Shown piece after piece: positions 34,401-46,658 of a stretch of DNA of 64,000 bases. This DNA is from Leptodontidium sp. MPI-SDFR-AT-0119. Lineage: Eukaryota > Ascomycota > Leotiomycetes > Helotiales > Leptodontidiaceae. Every line of letters begins with the position of its first letter. Positions within the stretch are counted from its first letter, which is position 1. The stretch spans positions 3,906,001 through 3,970,000 of the forward strand of contig JAHLEZ010000003.1 of the NCBI GenBank assembly GCA_020726505.1, written 5' to 3'. The position numbers were made by a program, and so were the translations under genes. The notes under the pieces are model-generated. The model did not search any database, had not been told where the DNA came from, and was given only the letters and a program-made list of their open reading frames with translations.

Positions 34401-34965
34401 AAGCTCTTGGGGATCCATTGGTTATTGGGCTCGGTGTGTCTTTTGATACTGGCTTGAGAGGTGACGCCCCGAAATGCAACGCAGCAGCCGCCGACTCCTT
34501 GACGACAACCCTCAAACTATTTTCCCCAGAGCCTTGGGGCGTAGAGGTCGATTGGAAATTTGACAGAGGGTTTGGGGAAAGAGCACGAGCCGGTGACACG
34601 AAGAGGGGCGAGACCCTCGCCGACGGGCCTGCAGGAGCATTATCTATATCTGTGTGGTGTGCGGCATGAGCTGTCGATGAGGTGGCCACTGATGGCTCTC
34701 CATCTCGGAGGGGGGTATTGGAAGCAACGGTACGTATTAGGCGCGACGGAGGAGGAGGGGTCGTTAGATCAACGGCAGGCCCCCTCACGGGGCCCCTGAA
34801 ACTGAGCTTAGGTGGAGGGGTTGTGGATAGATCAATGGCGGGCCCCCTTACTGTACCCCTGAAATTGGACCTTGGTGGAGGAGGAGGCTCATCATCGTCA
34901 TCGCTGGAAAGGTGTGTGAGATCGACGACGTCGCGATGTGCTGCCGAGGAGCGTTGAGAGGCCAT
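31450..34965 (-). CDS. kmt6: Histone H3K27 methyltransferase, KMT6/EZH2 (PRC2 catalytic subunit)
   Basis: Four exons: 34965-33775, 33724-32555, 32503-32096, 32043-31450; 1120 aa. The order matches the E(z) family. First is a long disordered N-terminus (residues 1-397, Ser/Pro/acidic, with three D-L-S/T motifs). Then comes a region with paired cysteines ([20 protein letters not shown]). The pre-SET CXC domain follows ([34 protein letters not shown]). Last is the SET domain: [32 protein letters not shown] and [23 protein letters not shown] and the NYG tyrosine form the S-adenosylmethionine and lysine pocket. The C-terminal tail is basic and acidic in turn (NRPARYSR end). With EED and SUZ12 homologues it would deposit H3K27me3 and silence facultative heterochromatin in the nucleus. 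The acceptor of exon 2 was placed at tatag after a ctaac; a second acceptor 12 nt on would remove four residues. Confidence 0.95.
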
Positions 34966-37900
34966 GGAGGCTAAAGAGGTTGAGAAGGTGGTTGGAACGG
35001 TGGATGGGACCCAGGTTGTTGTGGGTATTGAAGGAACAGCTTCTTCGAATGTTCAACATGCAAGTAACTTATCGCAGTACCTCAACTATCGCGTGAGAAT
35101 AAATAGACGAAGCTTCTTCTCTCTAATCGTAACTACCTACCTACCTCGCGTAGGGAGGCAGAATGAGAGGGCCCTGGTCACGTGACAGACCGCTTTTCAA
35201 GGCTGAGCGCACTGGTTTGTGAAGCGAGCGTCGTTGGGATAGATGGTTGGCTGGCTGGCCTTGATTGAGTTCATTCTTGGTGACGATTGTCTCTGTGTGC
35301 GATTGATTGACTCAAAGCTGTTGAAGTCAGTCAGAAGTGTCAAGGAAGGTAGGTAGGTACCTTGGTTGAGCTGCTGGGTGACTGTGATGGATGATACGGA
35401 TCTTTTTCTTACCAAAAACACCCAGGAGCAAGCAAGCAAACAACTCCTGCTCTCCCCCAGGGCAAGTCGATATCACCCCTGCTCGAAATGCTAAAGGATA
35501 GAGAAGCACATCAGAATGGAAATTATTAATTTGCGGAGATGCCACATCAATTGCAGTACAGTGCAGGTTGGTCGTGGTTGTCCGCTTGGCTTAGCTAGCC
35601 TAGGCTGAGATGGAGGAGGGAATACAAGCCTGCCCTGCATAATAAACGGCACAACTCGCATATTTTGCACAACCAGCTTACATAACATGGATTGTTTCAC
35701 ACCCTTTGGCTTGCCTTCCTTTGCCTGCTCCCATCCTGGGTTGAGAATTCTTCGTAGATCTTGAAGGCAGAACAAAACAACACAACACTACAGTCATGCT
35801 TTCCTAAGTCCATCTATCTGCAACAGGTTTACAATCTTCTCATTCCGTTATATTAATCGCATCATGTACCGCTTTGGTCGTCAATGTTCTGTTCCTTTCT
35901 ATTCTGTGCTGCGCGCGTTGCCCTGTAAGAATGCCCCCCCACGCTCGGAAGAAAGTTGCTTCTGTGAGGCTGTGCTGATCCTGCTGTTGCTAAAGAATTT
36001 CCGATTTGTCGTTTGAGAATCAAAGACAGCTGAAAGCCTGCATGCCCATGCAAGCCACACTTCGCCCGGTCACTCCAGTCACCACCAGCATGATGACCAG
36101 CCAGTATCTGTCAGTCTCCCGATCTGACATGCAGTGCAGTGCAGTGCAGGGCATTGCAGGAGTAGTGTGAGTGATCTTGCTAGTCGCGACATTCAGGGGC
36201 CTGCATCGTTCTGTTTCAACTCTCTCGGCTCCCTTTCACGAGAGGGGAAGATGCGATGATGGTGTGTTCTGAACTCTAGCCTGGGACTTCTTTTTGAGGC
36301 TTTTTGGCAACCAGAGGCGGATTCCCCAGGAAAATTATCCCGATGGATCAGTGCGGCATTTGCAGCACTTTAGCATTTTAGCACTGCTCTAAGCTCAGTG
36401 CTTTAATTCCAGCACTGGCCCAAAGGAGATCTGTGATGGTCTCTACTGCTGCTGGCCGACGACTTGGGATGTGCACAATATCAAGAGCCTCAATTGTTTT
36501 TCAATGCTTGAGAATGCGTCTGATTTAGGGGGTGGATCATCCGAGATATCTGCGATGATTACATGACTTTATTATTCCTCTGCTACATCTGGCATCGTCA
36601 GTGGCTAGGCACCTCGTATGCGGCACCCAGCGATGTTATTTTCTCTTATACGGAGGAGGTAGTCGTCATTTCAAAAGAGGGTGGCGAGCTGGCAATTCTC
36701 ATTGGAGATATCCGTTACCCGAGTCTGCCGTCCTTGGGAACAGTTTCATGTTTCACGTTTCATGTTCTTGCAGATCTTAAAATATCGCGAGAGTGGCGCT
36801 GGTTGGATGACCTGCCAGCCTGCCAGGTCTTCGGTGAGAGGAGAAGATTGTTCTGGACGGCTCCCCCGACGCAGGCTGGCTGGGTTCGATCAATCCATTT
36901 GGCTGTAAAAGGCATGTACGCAAGACTTGGCAAGCTGCAAGCAGCAGGAGGTCCGACTTTCCCACCACCTTGGTTCCTGGCTAGTCTACTAGTCCTGCCG
37001 GGTGGAGGGATGGGAGGGATGAGATGCAAGACAGAAAAGCTTCCGCGGATCTCTTTGGCTGTTGATCACAAGCAGTAGTACTGTAGTCCTGATCGGTGTT
37101 TGTGCCACAGACGGAATTTTAGCCACGAGCAAAAACAGTATGTTCGTTTGTTTGTGGATGAGCGACTGGTCAGGCTGGAGGGCGTGCTTGGCGTGTGGAG
37201 CTGTGGCCCATCCTGGCCTCTCCAAAGCTCCAAAGGGGACTGCAGAAGCTGAGTCGGAGTCGGGCACTCATCGACCTTCCTTTTATCTCCTACTCCCTAC
37301 AGTGATTGATTGTATTGAGGTCAACACACCCAATCCCGCGTAGATGCTGGGCCATTTATTGGAGGCACAGATGATATTTGTCGGTGAACAGGTGGAGTTG
37401 GCCTTGATACACTGCATGAGATATGAACAATTATTACTGTTGGGGTGTAAGTAGTTCTAGATTGCGGTCTTCAAAAAGGAAGTCTTTGTTACACGAATAT
37501 CTAATTATCAACAGGCTCCTCTGAGTCAGGTACCCGACTCAAGAATCAAAAACAGACTCCGGTTCTGTATGACCACTGCTCGCTGCAAGCTTGCAGATGA
37601 AAAGAAAAATAGTTTGCGCCTCCAGGCGACAGGCTGCATGGCGCACTTGGGTGACGAATCTCGATGAGGGCTGACTGAAGCTGACGATTAGCCCCTGTGC
37701 CCCTGGCCTGGTCAGGCTCGAGATTACTGTGAGAACCTTCAAAGCAAACTGTGCAGCAATCTCCCTCTCCGAAAACAGGGCTTTCAAGCGAGCACAAATC
37801 GAAGTTTTCTCGAAATTCAAATCTCAATTCCTCCTGACGCAGGTCGTCGTCGTCTGTTCCTCTATACCTCAAGGATATCCCGGGAACCGGACGGTGAGTG

Positions 37901-39053
37901 GTTGTAGGGTCTCTGGGTAGTTGTGGAGAGGAAGAAGGAATTCGTTCTAGTGGGAAGACTAAAATCTCCCAAGCCTACCAGCCATGCCTGCACCCAAACC
38001 CACAGACCTCCATCTTTCCCGCTAATCCAACAACAACAAAGAAAGACCCATCCCATCGCCTTCTTCTATCCACCCACCCCCTCCTCCCATCCAACCCGGC
38101 AGCCGGCTTCGAGTCTGCCCTGCCCTACAAGACGAGGCTGCCATACCCTTGGACTCAAACATCTATCACTCCACCCCATCCCACTGTATTCAACGGTGTG
38201 GCAGCCACAGGACAATGGCAAGTCTTGACGACTCTTCCAGGCTGTCAAACCAACGAATGTCTCTTGTGCCTGACCTGCGCCGGGCTTATTGATCAATTCG
38301 GTTAAGTTCCCAGAGCTCTTGTCGTGGTATGCCGAAGGTATGCTATTTCTTCACAACCTCAAACTCGGTAGCCAGCCTTTCCCCTCCACTCTCAGGACAT
38401 GGAATGCCGTTGGCTTTTACCTCCCCTTCCACCCCCTCCACCACCAAACTTGAACCCTGGCCGTTCTCCTCCCTGTCCCTGTCATGATCACATCATGTGG
38501 ACCTCTGATTATAACCTTAATGCAGGAACGGCCACCGAATTGGAGCAGCCGTCAGGGGTAAGATTGCGGTAGACAGGACCAGCCCAGTGGTGCCCGATCC
38601 TGCACACAATATATACTTCACACTGTCCCCCCTTTGTCTTCGCTTCACCACCTCTCACCTTTTCTGCGCCGAATTAGTTATAATCCTCGGTGTGTCCATT
38701 TTTCTTATATTGTTTACTATCCTCTCTCATCTTTATCCTTTCCAGTCATTCATTACTTCACGGCGGCGCGGCTCTTCGTCAGTTTCCAGCAAGCTCCTCG
38801 TTTGAATCGCAAGGCTGAGCTACCGGCACACGTAGCACCCAGCTTTTCTTCGAAACCAACGCGTGCTTCCAATCCCAAAAATCACTGGAGGTATTTTCCC
38901 ATTTGACTTCGCGAGCATATCAAGTACAAATTCGCCCTGCCGGTGTGGTACTCTACCCTCCGAACCTCCCTTTGCTCCATCGAATGGAGCTATATCGAAA
39001 CTTCCGTCATCCCCGAACAGTCATACCACTCGGCATCCTTCATCATAATCACC
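34966..39053. other. Long gene-free interval, 4.1 kb
   Basis: It separates the divergent kmt6 (minus) and Clr5-domain (plus) genes, so it holds both promoters and probably long 5' leaders. Pyrimidine-rich stretches at 38590-38780 and 37970-38100 fit a leader or promoter of the plus gene. A TGCAG repeat at 36130 is listed separately. The longest frame (36563-37078, 171 codons) has no motif and includes promoter-like words. No RNA gene was identified. Confidence 0.45.
36130..36149. repeat. Tandem TGCAG repeat
   Basis: Four adjacent tgcag units, with another isolated ttgcagg copy just after them. A simple repeat in the long intergenic interval. Confidence 0.75.
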
Positions 39054-41155
39054 ATGGCCTCCCAAAATTATTTACTCCCAACCGTCGCTCAGTGTCAATC
39101 GTTGACGGACGATCAATGCCGTCGCATTCAAGACATCCTTGACCCACAAGGGATAAGGGCAAACAAAGACTGGGAACTTCAACACCAATACGAACTTATT
39201 CGTCTGTATATGACAATGAAAAGCTTCCCTCAGATTGAGAACGCCATGAGAAAGAAAATGGACTGCTCGTACGTTGCTCTTTCTGCAAATACTGGCCTGG
39301 AGACTGACATGCAATTAGATACAAAACATACAACAATCGCTTCCGTGGCTGGCTCTTCCCAACTACCCAGGCCGAGCGGGAACAGAAGATCATCGAGCTT
39401 TATGCGAGCGTATCAAACCAACAAAATCCAGCACCGGTCGAGATTCCTCCCCCACAAAATCGAATCTTGCTCCCCATTAGACCGAGTCCACCACAACAAA
39501 CTTCGCAGCTTCCTGGACAGCTGTTCTCACGTCCTCAGCAACATCTTGTCGGCGAATCGTCTCAGCACCGCGTTTCTGTCTCCACAGTCAGCACATTTAC
39601 GTCAAGCAGTGGCAGCTCGGCTTATACACATTCCGATGACAGCTTCTCAAACCCTCGCTTCTCCGTCGCCACAACCAACTCCTCTGTCAGCTCTGGTAGT
39701 CAATACGCAGCTCCTCCTCGACCTCGGCCTCAACCCCAAACTCAACCCCAGCCACAGGCCCGGCCACCACAACCTCCTAAGCACGACCCAGTGTTGGGAT
39801 TGTGGAACGATATGCTACGAGTTATATCCTGTGGACGGAATCATAGCCGCTTGATGTGGTATGACGCTTTTCCAAGATGCTCTATTTGTGGCTTCTCCCA
39901 GTGGCATGCATTAATGCTTCATGCTCGCTCATATAGCAGTGGCGAATTTCTTAATGCAATGCGTCGACTGAGGGATCTTGTCAAGCATGACTTCGCTGGA
40001 AACTTCCCTGTCCACTTTCTCATGTCTGCTGGCGTAGGAATGGACTACTTCATCCATCTCGTTCAGCAATGCGACACTGGCGGACAAAATGTTTTTGGAC
40101 AGAATCCCCTCCACGTACTCAACCCTCGGGACCTCGGAGACCAGTTGATCAGCTTCTTGGAGTACTTCAACAAGCGTGACCCTTTACCTGGCGTGCTTCT
40201 TTCCCAACGCGATATCTATTGTGTCTCGCCTCTCCAGACACTGCTGCAACAGCCTCTCGAACGATCCATGTATCAACAGGTCCTTAAAACCTTTCCCTGC
40301 GCCTTGATATCTCTCCGCTCACTTGACACCTCCGGCCGGTGCGTAATGGAGATGATGGACAACGCCTCCTTAAGGATCAAACCGGAATCGCCAACAGACT
40401 GGGGAAAGATTCAAATTGGTATCACTGAGACTAGTTTGTTTCTTTCCGAGGCAAAGGTACAGAGTGGAAGTGTACAAGACTACGGGTTCCATGATATCGC
40501 TCGAGGTGCACGAGGAACTCCGCTGTTCAATGTGTTGTATGTATGCCGTATTTGCAATCAAACTTGCGATCAGGCAAACACCCACACAACCTCGTACTTT
40601 GATCAAATGATCTGCGCATGGAACTATGGCCGAGACTGCAACGCGGCGGACGAGTTTGGAATGACCCCAGCACACTTGTTGGTCACCAATCCACGGTGCA
40701 ACATCGACGGCTCGTCCGAAAAACCTAGCCAAACTGCAGAGCTCTTCCGAACCCTTCTTCCCCGCAACTATCCCAATCTTCGAGAAGCTCTCCACGTTCT
40801 CGACCCCGAAGGCAACAGTCTAATCTTCAATATTGCTACTCGCGGCTTCGACGAAATCCTCGAATATGCGCTGGCTCTCGAAGAACCTTCACGACGACCC
40901 GCCATGGTCAATGCATGCGCGAAGCGGCCCAAGGGAAAGTCGTCCAGCAAAGAATGGAGCGTTCTCGAGGCTGTGGTAGACAAGCTCGCTGATCTTGATG
41001 AAAGGCTCAAGTATGCTCACTTAACCATGAGCGACAGAATGGTTGGACGACTCTGTGAGGAGAGTAATCGACTAAAAAGATGCAAACATATTCTCATGGC
41101 TGCGGGTGCAAAGATAGACCCCAGCATAACGACTCGGTATAAAATCTACGACTAA
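39054..41155 (+). CDS. Clr5-domain protein with ankyrin-like C-terminal region
   Basis: Two exons, 39054-39268 and 39319-41155, joined across a 50-bp intron (gtacgt...attag), give 683 aa from ATG 39054 (ccATGGCC). Residues about 35-90 form a Clr5 domain: DWELQHQYELIRLYMTMKSF, then MRKKMDCSYKTYNNRFRGW spanning the splice; the family pattern is W...I..LY...-L.-V...M...-F.A...-Y..RF-.W. A Ser- and Pro/Gln-rich linker (about 100-225) follows. The C-terminal 450 residues have ankyrin-like pieces such as ADEFGMTPAHLLVTNP, LDPEGNSLIFNIATRGFDEI and VFGQNPLHVLNP, as seen in related fungal proteins. Clr5 domains are named after a fission-yeast silencing factor; the function of this architecture in filamentous fungi is mostly unknown. 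A nuclear or cytoplasmic role is inferred. Confidence 0.85.
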
Positions 41156-42689
41156 ATGCTTGGTCCTTCCGTTGCTGTTACGAACTGTCATCTCACCATT
41201 ACCACCCCTTCCTCGATACACGCCATCCCACTACACGACGACCTTATTTTCACGCATTGTACCAACACCTGCTTATTGCGACATCTTTTTTAAACTTTTC
41301 ATCGTTTGCGGAATTCCCTTTTGCTTCCAATCATCTAGCGGTCACAGCGAGCGCCTTTCTGTTGCTTTTGTCTCCTACGTTTTCACTTATTCTCACCATC
41401 ACCATAGACTTACGACTGCTCACGCGATACCCCATGTTTCTACACACCTGTAACATTACCGTCTATATACCCCGAGTTCCAGCTTTCATCTGGTTCCTCA
41501 AAATTTAGCGTTTATTCTTTTTCTTTTTCTTTTCCTTTCAAAGTTCGTCGGTTTCATTGGAATGAAGGAAGCAATTTTTGAGGAGGATATTCAAAAAGTG
41601 AAATTCTTTTGGTTGTTTTTAATTTATTTTTATTTTTATTTTTACGAATGTTGGATGTACTACTATCACGTATGGGTTGGAAAAGCGATTTGAATTTTTC
41701 TTAGATTGTACTTTTATCTGTATTTGTACGTCGGTTTGGGTTTGGGTATTGGAATTGGAATGTAATTGGGGGCAACCCCGGAGGAAAATGAGGATTGGGA
41801 ATACCCGGGCAACCTGACAGCCGTGCTCAGCTACGCTGGGTATTGATTTTTGATTTGGGTTCGGAGAGGGGGTCTTGCTTGGCTAGGCAATTGGATATGA
41901 GGATGAGTGTAGGATTATGTACCATTACGAATTTAATAGATGGGAGATGAGCGATAATTGATTGTTGATGTGGGGCATTCATTCTTTCTTCTGCCTTTGA
42001 ATGATAAGTGAGATGCGTGGTGCTCTGTGAGTGGGCGGCTGGGATTTCTTTCGGCAGGTTGCTTTCTCGAAATTTCACCCATTGGCCACTCTTCTGGACT
42101 TGAACGCGCCCATTGCTTCAGTTCGATGTTCACCTCGTTGATGATCAGAGGATCATATTTAGCGTCAATATACGCAAGATCTTACAATCAGATCATAGTC
42201 AAATAGCACAGTTTGATCGCTATGGCCGGCCATGCGATATCGCCCATTTTCACCCAAACAAGGCATTCTTTTCTAAACAAAAGTATTGTGTTGAAAAAAA
42301 GAATTCAAGATGGAGACTGTTATGGCTTGATCGCTACCAAACAATAAGATTTCTATTCATACTCGTCGTACGTAATTAGTACAGTCCTCTGTAAAACTCC
42401 AAGGAACAGAACAAAGTGAGTATCATACCAACAGACTCGTGGTTCACTGCCCTATCGAATCACCCCAATCACCTGGGTCAAGAGTGGCCTTGTCCAAAGT
42501 CCAAATATTCTTTGCTGAAGCTGGCTTTCTCTCGAGTACAGATGATGATTAAAGAAATTCGAAGATCACGGTACTGATTTTGAGCACGAGGAAGCACCAA
42601 GTTGGGACATCTCAAGTTTTTTATACGACGATCCTCACGTTGGCTGCTTATTTTCCGAGATGAATCCATGATTGAGATGGGCTTCGATG

Positions 42690-42725
42690 TTTTTTTTTTT
42701 GGGTGGTGGGGGGGGGGGGGGGGGG
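42690..42725. repeat. Adjacent poly-T (11) and poly-G (18) tracts
   Basis: T at 42690-42700, then gggtggt, then G at 42708-42725. The G-rich strand could form a G-quadruplex. Run lengths in such tracts are often uncertain in assemblies. Confidence 0.85.
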
Positions 42726-44251
42726 ATTTCATCCTAACTTCTTTATTCGAATTTCTTCCGTGCGAGTCCATCACCTCTCGACCCCAGTCTTGTTGTTCTT
42801 CGTTGTCGCCAACGACTCAATAGTGATCCGCCACATCTCAGTTACCGTGAATTCTGATTTCCACCTCGCAAAGCTACGCCTTTCTACTTCTCTATACATT
42901 TTTACTAGGATTTCTTATTATGGGGTGTGACTGAAGACTGATCTGATAGAGTGGGTAAACACATGGCTGTCTGGATATTGCTGCTGATGGAGAGGCAGGT
43001 TAGTATTTGTATCATAATGTTGTCACATCTGTTGACATATTCTCAGCTACATCATGGCCTACGTGGTCTTTTAACGTACTGTATGACGAAATATGCATAC
43101 ACACATGAGACATAAGCTACTTAACTGGAGATGCATTGTAACATTTCGAGAATGGCAAAGAAAATAAAGCTTGCTACAAATGGCCATCATCTTCTGGGTG
43201 AATGAGGAGAAATAGTGTTAAGCGAACATGTAGCCGAGCAAAAAGGGGCCGCCTCTCTCTAACGGAATCATAACTTTGCTGATTACCTTATCCCTAACCG
43301 GGCCGAATCATCGCATTCACAAATTCCATCGGAATAAATCCAAGCCAATTCTATCCCGACGTGATGTTCCCTCTGGATAATCAACATTCCCTGCCTAGGT
43401 AGAGTAACGGTAGTCAGTCAGGTACCGCAGCACAGCCACGAACTACCCGCTACTAGAGTAACATAGTCCAAACTATTTTCCCTGAATATTCCCTTTCCCC
43501 AAACCCATCCAAGCCTAGCCTTCCTCACTATCGCCTCAATTCAGGATTGCTTCATCTCTCTAAGTAGTTCGTGTCGTGGGTTGGAATGATGACGTAGTTG
43601 GTTCGAGGTTGGGGTTCCGTTGTCTTCGGATGTTTTGTTGTGTAGATTTACCGAAGGATGGCGCTTCTCGCTCGCTCGGCACTCATGAAGTCTAGACTTC
43701 CATGCTCGCAGGGAAGGGAAGGAAGGGATGGGTGGCCTGACGAAGCTATGTGGAGGTTGGGGAACATCCTGGGGGAGATCATGATGGATGGGGAAAGAGG
43801 ATAATTGAGGATGTCTGGATAGTAAAGTCAGGCAGGGTCCAATTCCAGTGCAGTCAGTCCAATCAGTCTTCGGTCAGGTCTGTCCAGTGGTGATTCCCCG
43901 ATGCAAGGAAGACCCGTTGCGCAGCTTGTTACTGATGCTCTCTGATGCCGATTGCACTGATGCACGATCTAGAGAGAAAAAAGAAAGAGCCAACCCAAAG
44001 GAGGGTAAGCTTACTGTGCTCATGCATTAATTCGATGTGATTTGCTGCTGCACGTGTGAGAGGTGCGGTGCGTTGCAGCCCGAAGTCAGTCTGTTTGTTC
44101 TTACACTGCTCTGGGCTTAGCGGGGCAGCAGTGAGTGGAGTGGGCACAAGCTACGTCACTGTCGTTGCTCGGTTGGGGCTGGGATTCGATCGTCATAGGA
44201 GCGCCCCGCTACCACCTAGGGAGTAGAATACTACCAGAGCTCCCCTCCTTG

Positions 44252-44433
44252 TCGCAAGCTCTCTTCTCTTCTTGCTCTCTTCTTCATAACAAAGCAAAAC
44301 AACACTGCTCTCCAAAACAAACATCACACTCGATACCACGACCATTCTACTGTGATATCTTCATCTCGAGCCTTCCACTACATAGCATTCTACACCGCCA
44401 GTCAGCTTTGCGCATTCCGCAGCTTCCGTCAAC
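44252..44433 (+). promoter_or_regulatory. CT-rich proximal promoter / leader of pil1
   Basis: Just before the ATG at 44434 the plus strand is strongly pyrimidine-rich (tctcttctcttcttgctctc and similar), then CA-rich near aaacaacactg. CT tracts next to the start region are common in highly expressed fungal housekeeping genes, which fits an abundant eisosome protein. The exact transcription start cannot be placed. Confidence 0.4.
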
Positions 44434-45985
44434 ATGCATCGCACCTATTCCATGAGACAATCGCGGGCTCCTACTGTTCGTATATCTTCATCCCTTGGTC
44501 TCCCGGATGCGCAGGAGATGTCTAGACACCGATGCTAATCATTCCTCGCAGGCCTCGCAACTCCAGAACCCCCCTCCACCATCTTCCAGCACAAAGGCAG
44601 GCAGACTCTTTGGAAAGGGCGGACTCGGTCAGTACCTCTCTTCTCCTATGACGTGGACGAAGCATCGATCCTCCTCGCCCCATATACTGGCATTCGAGGG
44701 AGCAGTTGCGTAGTGGCTGGAGAAATATGGCCGTTGATTGCTATGCAAGGGATCGTGGGTGGTATGATCTTGGTCGCCAATCGTGGTTTTCTTCCCACAA
44801 GACAACAGCGCCAAGATCCTACGTCGACTTTAGTCCCCGCGATCATATGTTCTCAAGCTCACAACGTCCTTATAAATTATGGTTTCTGCGACTGATCGCT
44901 GCTAATATTCGTGACAACAGGTCATGCTCTCCGTCGCCAAACCGCCGGCCAATTTGGCCCAGATCTGGCAAAGAAGCTCTCCCAGCTCGTGAAGATGGAG
45001 AAGAACGTTATGCGCAGCATGGAGCAAGTTGGTCGTGAGCGCATGGAGGTTGCTGTAAGTTTAGAGATCTCTCTGGGCGCATTTCTACTATTTACTAATT
45101 TGTCTTCCAGCAACAACTCTCCATCTGGGGTGAAGCCTGTGATGACGATGTTTCGGATGTCACGGACAAGCTTGGTGTCTTGATCTACGAGATCGGTGAG
45201 CTTGAGGACCAGTACATTGACCGTTATGACCAATACCGAGTCACCATCAAGTCCATCCGTAACATTGAGGCCTCCGTTCAACCCAGCAGAGACCGTAAGT
45301 TACGCCAATGCATCATCCAAACTCCCCGCTAATCACGTGTGTAGGCAAGCAAAAGATCACCGATCAAATCGCTCAACTCAAGTACAAGGAGCCAAACTCT
45401 CCCAAGATTGTCGTTCTCGAGCAGGAGCTTGTCCGTGCTGAGGCCGAATCCCTTGTCGCTGAGGCCCAACTCTCAAACATCACCCGCGAGAAGCTAAAGG
45501 CTGCCTACACCTACCAATTCGATGCTCTCCGTGAGCACTGCGAGAAGCTTGCTATCATCGCTGGGTACGGAAAGCACCTTTTGGAGCTTGTTGATGATAC
45601 TCCTGTCACCCCAGGCGAGACTCGTGCCGCATATGATGGATATGAAGCATCCAAGGCTATCATCCAAGACTGCGAGGATGCTCTCACCAACTGGGTCACT
45701 GCCAACGCAAAGGTATCATCCACCCTCTCTACCCGCGCCCGCACTCTGTCCCAACGCCGCCGCAACAACATCCAGCGCAACGCCGAGGGCCATGACCTCA
45801 CTGGCCAAGACGCCCCTTTGAACGACCGCGAATCCGGCCTCTGGGTCCCAGCCAGCGCTCACAAGGGTGAGGAGTACGATGATGAGGATGATGAGGAGGA
45901 GGAGGAGGTCGGCGCACCTTCCATCCAAGACAGCACCGTCAACGGCGAGAACTCTCGAGGCCGCCAGGAGACTGTCGTCGCATAA
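44434..45985 (+). CDS. pil1: Eisosome core BAR-domain protein Pil1
   Basis: Five exons: 44434-44475, 44552-44627, 44921-45054, 45111-45294, 45345-45985; 358 aa. The start [14 protein letters not shown] and the following [19 protein letters not shown] are characteristic of Pil1/Lsp1 proteins. The Pil1 BAR domain follows: [59 protein letters not shown], and [20 protein letters not shown]. After the BAR region comes a basic [13 protein letters not shown] block and an acidic, low-complexity C-terminus. Pil1 self-assembles into half-cylinders on the inner face of the plasma membrane and shapes eisosomes/MCC furrows, binding PI(4,5)P2. The second intron (44628-44920, 293 bp) is unusually long for this window; the first donor (gttcgt) is non-standard. 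Confidence 0.95.
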
Positions 45986-46658
45986 ATCCATTTTCACACT
46001 TTTCTTGTCAACGATGTAGTGCATAGAGCATTGCATTGGATTACGCTGGTGTTTATGAGGGGTGGGAGTCGGGCTTGGACTGGTGGTGGTTATTCCCAGG
46101 ATTCCCTTTTTGATGAAAAGAAATGCGCGTTTTCGCTATGCTATGCTTGATGCTTGCAAAAATGGACGGACGGATGGGACGCATGATATGTGGTGGTAAT
46201 AAGTAATTTTTGAAGGCAACGAGATGAGGGTTTGAAGATGTGTCGTGTATTTGTAGGGGTATGCCGTAGCTTGTAATAAAGCACGTTGATCTCTATCATT
46301 GTCCCTAACAAGTGTTTGTTATCCAAATTTCCTTTTAAATCCGCTAGCATTGTGCTGCGGTTTACCTCTATGGTAGTCTCCCTGGTTGCCCGTAACATCT
46401 TGACAAAGGCTTCTTTGTATCTTTGCCAATTGCACCCATCCTCCACGGGGTATCTCATGGCATCCGCAAAGTGGCAATATCTTCCTCCAAATCTACCCAT
46501 GCCATCGGTCCACTGCCATCCGCAACTCCTCTACTCCCGCTCCAGAATCCTCCCAGCCGTACTCCTCATGCTAGAAGGAGCAGCATGTCAATGACTGCCC
46601 CAGTTTATCAATTCGACGTATCAATCCAATCCCAATCTCAGTTCCAAAACCTCATCCC
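45986..46658. other. Intergenic between convergent pil1 and naa38
   Basis: The 3' flanks of two genes that face each other. The frames within (46141-46500 minus, 46286-46594 plus) are without motifs and probably untranslated. Confidence 0.5.

Larger units (their letters stand above)
41156..44433. other. Long gene-free interval, 3.3 kb
   Basis: It begins with the CT-rich 3' flank of the Clr5 gene (41160-41700, with T-rich tracts such as tttttctttttcttttcc). A T11/G18 homopolymer pair is listed separately. It ends with the pil1 promoter. No frame with protein character, tRNA or transposon was seen. Confidence 0.45.

Noticed and set aside
36563..37078. 171-codon plus-strand ORF in the long interval
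   Set aside because: Composition is not protein-like, no domain, and no conserved start or splice signals.
43590..43625. B-box-like sequence (ggttcgaggttgg)
   Set aside because: No cloverleaf can be drawn around it.
45511..46036. Minus-strand ORFs over pil1 (45511-45801, 45716-46036)
   Set aside because: Both lie antisense to the strongly supported Pil1 coding sequence.
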